Below are positions 57,814-64,000 of a stretch of 64,000 nt of DNA, piece by piece. Source of the DNA: Ursus arctos (taxonomy: Eukaryota; Chordata; Mammalia; Carnivora; Ursidae); the NCBI RefSeq assembly GCF_023065955.2, contig NW_026622808.1, positions 41,304,475 to 41,368,474 on the forward strand, given 5' to 3'. The stretch's first letter is position 1. Each line of letters opens with the position of its first letter. The notes beneath the pieces were generated by a model. The model was not told the DNA's origin. It worked only from the letters and a program-made list of their open reading frames with translations, and did not search any database. Position numbers and translations under genes: made by a program.

Positions 57814-58309
57814 GTCCCATCCTCTTTTCTGCTTGAATCTCTCAACAAGCTTTTCGGTGTTTTGAAACCCAAGAGTTAATTTTAGACTCTTGGTGAAAAA
57901 CCCCTATCTTTAGAGGAAAAGGTCTTGAATGGAGCCATTGGGAGTCCTCATTGATCCCAAGAATGCAACATCTAATGCATTATGGTCCAAGGTTGATTAG
58001 CTTTGATTCACTCCTACTTATTGAATGCAGTTTTAGCTTTTAGGAAAATATTCAGTCTGTAACTATGGCTGCATAGAGAAACAGGGGACAGGTACTGTCT
58101 CTTTAGCAGTGTTGTGACAAGTGGATAAAGTGACCAAAGCCCCTGGCACAGAAATTACCAAATTCTGGCTCCTTTTCTGAAATTAGTGAAGAAGCAAGAG
58201 TAAGTGGTGTCTTAAGCCTCAGCTTCATTGTATAATTCTTATTGTCAATTAGCTAGAGTTTCAGCAGGAGAGGATGTCTCTAAACAGAAACCCACCAATT
58301 TTAGTGTGA
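57814..58309. other. Unassigned sequence
   Basis: No repeat or exon recognised. Confidence 0.4.
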
Positions 58310-58540
58310 AATAAGTGTGGGCTCCCAAGTCAGACTGCTGGCACTTGAACCCTGGCTCTCCACATTACCCTGAGAGTCCTTGGGCAAGTCCCATAGTGGC
58401 TGTAAGCCTCACTTTTCACATCTGAAAATCAGGACAGTACCCCAGGGTTGCTGTGGGATCTGACATAGAGCCTATAAAGCACTTGGTGTGCCTTGTCTGT
58501 AATAAGTGCTCCGTGAGTGCAATCGTTCAGAATCATTAAT
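58310..58540 (+). mobile_element. MIR, near full length
   Basis: 'gtgggctcccaagtcagactgctgg' type start, 'gagtccttgggcaagtccc', 'cacttttcacatctgaaaatc' and 'gtaataagtgctccgtgag'. Confidence 0.88.
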
Positions 58541-60287
58541 AATAAAGTATCCCCTCTGTGGTGATCTCCATTACTTAGTTCCTAAAATAATGATCTTGTT
58601 GATCAGTGTGGCCTCTTAAAGTCAGGGAGGATGGCCAAAAGGAAGAGAACGGACTCTCTGATGTAAGAGCAGGGTGTCTGTAAAGATTACATGCAACAAT
58701 TATTCTTTTTTGTTTAAGCCTAATATGGAATAATTGAATATCCAGCCAGCAATTAGTACGTTAAAGTCAATCTCTTCCTTTTCTTTTGTCCTTAATTTAA
58801 AAATTTTTATTTATCAGATTTATTTTTAGTCCTTTTTAGGGTGAAATATAACACAGACAGACGAGTGCAGAAGATATATATACACACATATGTGCTATAC
58901 ACACAAACACATACACATGCATATATACCCACACGGCTTAGAGAATTAGTACAAAACAAACACGTATCTTGCCACCGGCCATGGTGAGGAGTAGAACATT
59001 GCCTCTACCCTCTCATCCTACATCTCCCTTTTCAATAACCGCCCCTTTCTTGCATCCCCCAAAAGGTAAACACTGGTCTGATTTTAGGGTGATTACTTCT
59101 TTGCTTTCCCTTATAATTTTACCCTCTAAATGTATCTCTAAACACTGTAATTTAGTTTTGCCTGTTTTTGAACTTTACATGAATGCAATCGCACAGTGTG
59201 TGCTCTTTTGTGTTTTGTTCTTCCACACTCTTGCAAACATTTGATATCATCGGTCTTGCCAACTTTTGACTATCGTGGTGGGTATATAGTGATAGTTCAT
59301 TGTGTTTTAAGTTTATATCTCCCTGATGACTAAAGATCGTTGGCCATTGTGATGGCCTGTTTCCAAAGTGCCTGTTTAAATCTTTTTGTATTTTCTATTG
59401 GGCTGTTGACTTTTTCGTAATGATTTGTAAGTTTTTTTTTCCTTTAAAAAAATTTCTGGGTACTGGTCCTTTGTTGGTTATGTATGTGGCAAATATCTTC
59501 CCCCCACTCTCTGTCTTGCCTTTCGTCTCTCTTAATGGTGTCTTTTGATAAGATAATACGAATGTCTTAACTTATATGTAGTCCAATTTATCAATCTTAC
59601 TTTTATAGTAATGCTTTTTGTGTCCTATTTAAAAAGTCTTTCCTGATAGCAGGATCATGAAGATACTCTCCTATATTATCTTCTAAATGCTGTATGGTTT
59701 TACACTTCACATTTTGAATTCTAACCCACCTGGAATTGACTTTTGCATAAGGTGTGAGGTAGGGTGTAGTTTCATTGGTTTTCTACATGGATATCCAGTT
59801 TCCCAGAGCCTTTTATTGGAAAGATGTTGTTTTTCCCACAGCTCTGTGACTTCGTTTTGATCACGAAACAAGTATCCATGTATGCTTGGCTCTAGGCTTT
59901 GTATTTTGTTCCATTGTCTACTTTTCCTTGTACTGATACCATGTTCTCTTAACCTTTGTAGCCTTGTAATAGGTTGATATCCTGTAGAGTAAACCCTCCT
60001 ATACGTTTGTCTAGTTTTTTAATAGTCTCTGGCTACATTTCCATATACATAAGAACTAGTTTGTAAATTTTTTGCCACCACCACCACCAAAAAAAAAAAA
60101 AAAAAATCCTATGGTAATTTTGATTTGAGTTACATCAAATGTATAGGTCAATTTGAGGAGAGTGGAGTCTTTATGAAATTGAGTCATTCATCTCTCTATT
60201 TAATTCCTCTTTAATGTCTCTCACTACTACTTTATAGTTTTTTGTCTAGAAGCTTACATAGCTTTGATTATTCCTAGGCATTTGACT

Positions 60288-60290
<3 letters not shown>

Positions 60291-60331
<41 letters not shown>

Positions 60332-60515
60332 TTTTATTTATTTATTCGACAGAGATAGAGACAGCCAGCGAGAGAGGGAACACAAGCAGGGGGAGTGGGA
60401 GAGGAAGAAGCAGGCTCATAGCGGAGGAGCCTGATGTGGGGCTCGATCCCATAACGCTGGGATCACGCCCTGAGCCGAAGGCAGACGCTTAACCGCTGTG
60501 CCACCCAGGCGCCCC
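60291..60515 (-). mobile_element. Young arctoid tRNA-derived SINE with T36 tract
   Basis: T36 (60291-60326) is the reversed poly(A) tail, then 'tattcgacagagatagag', 'gcaggctcatagcggagg' and the head ending 'ccacccaggcgcccc'. A perfect 18-bp target duplication, 'cctaggcatttgacttct', is at 60273-60290 and 60516-60533. It differs from the copy at 33483 by only a few substitutions, so it is among the youngest elements here. Confidence 0.98.
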
Positions 60516-60534
60516 CCTAGGCATTTGACTTCTG

Positions 60535-61040
60535 ATGTTAACATAGGTATCCCCTGCTTTTTGAAACTTTACCTCCACCACTTCACTTTTACAAAAGACC
60601 TACATTAGTACCTGTTTTTGCTAACAGAAAGAAATCCGAATTGGATTTTTGCTTTTATGAAAAAGGAAAAAAAAAAAAAAGCGAAAATAGCATTCAGCGT
60701 GCGTTTTGCAGTGAGCGCAGCCCTGCCGAGCTCCTTCCCTGGCAGCTCTACTCAGCATCCGGCCGCCAGAGCCATGACCCGTGTCCGTGAGCATCTGTGT
60801 TTTATCTCCATTTATTTTGTGCGTCCATTAGCAAGATGTAGCCTGAAGTAAAGCCTAAAAGAGGTTATTTTTGGGTCTGGAAATGCTCAAAAAATTTTTC
60901 CATATAAGTTAATGGTAATTGCTGCTTTGCTTTACACCATTTCGGCTTAGAAAAGGTTTCAAAGAATGCTCTACGTTGAGAGAGCGGCAGGGAGATCTGC
61001 ATCAGCTAACTTCAGTTTTCTTTTTCGTTTTCTTACTGTG
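60535..61040 (+). mobile_element. DNA-transposon-like fossil
   Basis: The left end 'aggtatcccctgctttttgaaac' and the reverse complement of the right end near 61000 ('agatctccctgccgctctctcaac') are roughly inverted. The interior 'cattagcaagatgtagcctg' and 'gggtctggaaatgctcaaaaaat' are familiar from a mammalian medium-reiterated family, possibly mariner/Tigger related. Family and borders are uncertain. A 77-codon frame at 60618-60851 lies inside it. Confidence 0.5.
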
Positions 61041-61044
61041 TGGC

Positions 61045-61435
61045 TGTTATGTCCTAAATGATGTGTCCCTTCAAAGTCCATAAGTCGAAGCCGTAAACTT
61101 CAATGTGATAGTACTAGGAGGCAGGGCCTTTGAAAGGTAATTAGGGTTAGGTGAGGTCATGAGGGTGGAGGGGGCCCCCATGACGGGATAATGTCCCTGT
61201 AAAGGAAGAGTGTGAGACGAGAACTCGCCGCTCTCTCTCCTCCATGTGAGGACACAGTGACAAGGCAGCCATCTACAAGACAGGAAGAGGATTCTCACCA
61301 GAACCTGACTATGTTGGCACCTTGATCTTGGACTTCTAGCCTCCAGAACTGTGAGAAGGAAATTTCTGTTGGTTAAGCCACCCAGTCTATGGTACTTTGA
61401 CATGGCAGCCCGTGCTAAGAGAGTGGCTAACAGAG
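61045..61435 (+). mobile_element. MaLR-type LTR (MLT1/MST group)
   Basis: 'ggctgttatgtcctaaatgatgtgtccc' type start, 'caatgtgatagtactaggaggc' type block (about 61101), 'ctccatgtgaggacacagtgac' type block (about 61240) and 'cttgatcttggacttctagcc' (about 61321). It ends with 'gccacccagtctatggtac'. It sits inside the antisense L1. Confidence 0.88.
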
Positions 61436-62756
61436 AAATAAAAAGCTTACGTATATTGATCTTCTACTCAGAGGCCTTGCTAAGTTTACTCATTAATTCT
61501 AATTGTTTCCCAGCAGATTGTTTTGTGCTTTCTGTATACATCATGCTGTCTACAAATAATGACACTTGTATTCCTTCGTTTCTAATCCTTCTACTTTTTT
61601 TTTCTCCTTCTTGCCTTACTGTACTAGCTAGGGCCTTGAGTAATAGGGCCGTGAAATAGCAGGACTAAGAGTACATATTGGCATCTCATTTACAATCTCA
61701 GATAAATAGTGTTGGACGTTTCATCTTTAAGTACAAATTCCCTTGTAGTTTCAGTGTCCTGCAACTTTTATATTTATTAAGTCAGATGTTGAATTTGATC
61801 AATATATTTTTCCACATCTACTGAGATGATCCTATCATCTGTCTTTTATTAGTCTAGTGAAAGATAATGCTTGATAGTCTAACGTGAAACCACATTGCAT
61901 TGGTCATAATGTATCCCCTTTTCATAGATTGTGCATTCACACACATACACACACGATCTGTCCACTTATCTGATAAGATTTTAGGACTTCGGTATCTGTA
62001 TTTCCACATGCAATGAGTCTACAGAGTTCCGTTCTGTCATGTTCTTGTCAGGTTTGTATGCAAGAAAGCAACTCATACAATAAATGGAGAAGTGGAATTT
62101 CTCTTTTTCAATTTTCTGGCAGAATTTGTTCTATCAGTCATATAGATGATAACGATCTTATTCAGATTCTTGTTCCTTTCTTAATTGCATGGTAGAATGC
62201 CGCAGGAAAGTTCTCTGGGACTGATGTTATTGTTGTGAGAAGGGGTTTAATTGAGGTTTGAATTCTTTAATAGTTATCCAATTATTTTTATTTATTTATA
62301 TTTTTTACTTTGTGTCAGTTTAGGTAAAATGTATTTTTTCTAGAAACTTCACAAATTTCACCCCAATCCTCAAATATTTTGGTCTAAAATTATTCATTAT
62401 ATGCTCTTTTCCTTTTGAATGACTGCAATATTCAGATAGACGTGTAGCATATTACTGTCAGCTTTTATGTTCTTCCAATAAATGCATAGAAGTCATAACT
62501 ACAAGTTAAGTTACTCTCTAAACACAAGTTTAGTTGCAGCCACAAGTTTTAGTTTTCTTCAGTTCAAAATTGTTTCTAATTTCTATTGATTGCTTTTTCT
62601 TTAGAATTCCTTTTGGATGAGTCTACTAGTGATGAATTCTCTCAGCCTTGTCAGAAAATGTGTTTCACTTTCATTCTCAAAGAATAGGTAAACTGGGTAT
62701 GGAAATATACGGTGACAGTCATTTTTTTTCAGTTCTTTAAAGATGTCACTCCGTGG

Positions 62757-63082
62757 GGCACCTGGTTGATGCAATCGGTTAAGCGTCTGACTTTTTTTTT
62801 TTTTTAAAGATTTTATTTATTTATTTAATGGATAGAGACAGCCAGCGAGAGAGGGAACACAAGCAGGGGGAGTGGGAGAGGAAGAAGCAGGCTCATAGCG
62901 GAGGAGCCTGATGTGGGGCTTAAGCGTCTGACTCTTGGTTTTGGCTCAGGTCCTGATCTCAGTGTCATGGAATAGAGCCCTAAGTCTGCTTGGGACTCTG
63001 TCCCTCTCCCTCTGCTCCTCCTCCCCCCCCCCCCCCACGCTCACACACACACTCTCTCTCTCTTTCAAACAAACACATAAAT
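62757..63082 (+). mobile_element. Older carnivore SINE, host of a second SINE
   Basis: Left part 'ggcacctggttgatgcaatcgg', 62757-62792. It resumes at 62934 ('cttggttttggctcagg') and ends with a diverged C-, CA- and CT-rich body and 'aaacacataaata'. Outer target duplication of 17 bp with two mismatches, 62740-62756 and 63083-63099 ('aagatgtcactccgtgg' versus 'aagatgtcattccatgg'). C14 at about 63023-63036 lies within it. Confidence 0.9.
62793..62919 (-). mobile_element. 5'-truncated young SINE inserted into the older SINE
   Basis: T tract, 'ttatttatttaatggataga', 'gcaggctcatagcggagg' and 'gcctgatgtgggg', then abrupt loss of the tRNA-like head. It is flanked by a perfect 14-bp duplication of host SINE sequence, 'ttaagcgtctgact', at 62779-62792 and 62920-62933. 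Without its head it lacks the Pol III promoter. Confidence 0.96.
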
Positions 63083-64000
63083 AAGATGTCATTCCATGGT
63101 CTTGTGATTTTCTGGGTTTTTGTTGTTGTTGTTGCCTTTGGTCTCTTGGTCTATTACTCCTTTATTTGTGAGGTTTCCCCACCCCCATCCCCACTATTAA
63201 ACCTGAGACTCACTCTTTGCCTTTCTGCAGTTGTACCATGATGCACTCAGGTCTGGATGCTACACTCCCTGCTCTGGAGGTGGTGTGTTCTTAAATTCTG
63301 GATTGGTGGCTTTTGCCAGTTTTGAAAAATTCACAGCCATTATCTCTTTAAATATAGATTCCACTGGAACTGTTTCGGAACTGTGAATAAATATCTCTTA
63401 GGCTCTCTTATACGTTTTCCAACTTCTCATGCTTTTCCCCACTTTTCTTTCATCTCTTTCTAAAGTACATTCTGAATATTTTCATATGGCTCATCTTTAA
63501 GGGTTTAGTAACTCTCCTTTTGCTGCTCAATTCATTCCTTGGGTTATTATTGCATTTTTCTGCTCTAGAATCTCTGTTTTGTTCTTTTTCACACCATCTC
63601 ATTTTCTTATAGATTCCAGCTCTCTGCTGATTTTTAAAAATCTTTTCTACCTAGGAATAAGTTAAAGATAGTTATTTTAATGACTATGTCTTATCATTCC
63701 AATTTTAGGTATCCTGTGGTTCTAATTTTATTTGTATTAACTTGTCTCTGCATATGTTATGGGGTATATGTATGCCCACATTCATGTCTTGGGTACGTGA
63801 AGAAAATAATTTGTAGAAATATTTTAAGATCTTGGGTGGTATTATTTTTTTCTAGGGATGATTTTTCCCCCCTTTGGTTCTGCCAGGCACCTAATATGAC
63901 TAGCAATTTGGGATCTTACATTTCCAAGACTGAAACTTTCTCAATTGCCCAGATGACTTGAAATTGGGCTGTAGCTGGAACAAGGCAGGCTTACATCTGG

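Larger units (their letters stand above)
58800..63990 (-). mobile_element. Long decayed L1 (L1M lineage), antisense, with later insertions
   Basis: Read left to right the plus strand runs from the 3' end of an L1 towards its 5' end. 'cttttgtgttttgttcttcc' and 'ttatatctccctgatgac' (about 59315) come first, then 'ggtactggtccttt' (59460), 'ctacatggatatccagtttcc' type block (59785) and 'gagtcattcatctctctattt' type block (60180). RT-region remnants 'tttccacatctactgagatgatc' (about 61810) and further L1-like sequence to the window edge follow. Gaps are filled by the SINE at 60291, a DNA-transposon-like piece, a MaLR LTR and the SINE pair at 62757. No frame survives. The right end continues beyond the window. 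Confidence 0.8.

Overview
This is mammalian nuclear DNA, from an arctoid carnivore and most likely a bear (a pinniped is the main alternative). The main evidence is twelve copies of the carnivore tRNA-derived SINE (SINEC type), several in the arctoid form with a 'cgcagtcgttaagcgtctgccttcggc' type head and a '(aaat)n' tail. Carnivore-type L1 3' ends are also present. There are no operons, no dense long ORFs and no bacterial or phage signatures. Repeat-family names come from remembered consensus sequences, not from a database search.

I found no protein-coding exon, tRNA gene or other RNA gene that I can support. The window reads as intergenic or deep intronic sequence. Open frames are short, are mostly not ATG-initiated and match no family I recognise.

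Layout: 0-12 kb holds scattered MIR, L2, hAT and L1M fossils with two old SINEs. 12-25 kb is similar, with three more SINEs, many MIRs and a 50-bp alternating purine-pyrimidine tract at 24.9 kb. 26.6-31.6 kb is repeat-rich and includes a four-component nest at 27070-28454 (MLT1C host, SINE, second MLT1, L1 tail) and a GATA microsatellite. 31.6-48.7 kb mixes L2, MIR, hAT, MaLR LTR and two or three SINE copies with long unassigned unique stretches.

48.75-57.6 kb is different. It has no SINE, few fossils, the highest CpG density in the window (a CpG-island-like segment at about 49970-50410, with smaller clusters near 52.65 and 56.4 kb) and AT-rich stretches that look like conserved noncoding DNA. 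This is the best place to look for a promoter or enhancer. 58.8-64 kb is one long, decayed antisense L1 broken by a young SINE with a 36-base T tract, a DNA-transposon fossil, a MaLR LTR and a SINE-inside-SINE.

What the window shows best is insertion history. At least eleven retro-insertions can be delimited to the base by target-site duplications, and several are nested, which gives a relative order of events. I saw no convincing undescribed biological system. The strongest leads are the CpG-island-like segment and the repeat-poor interval around it.
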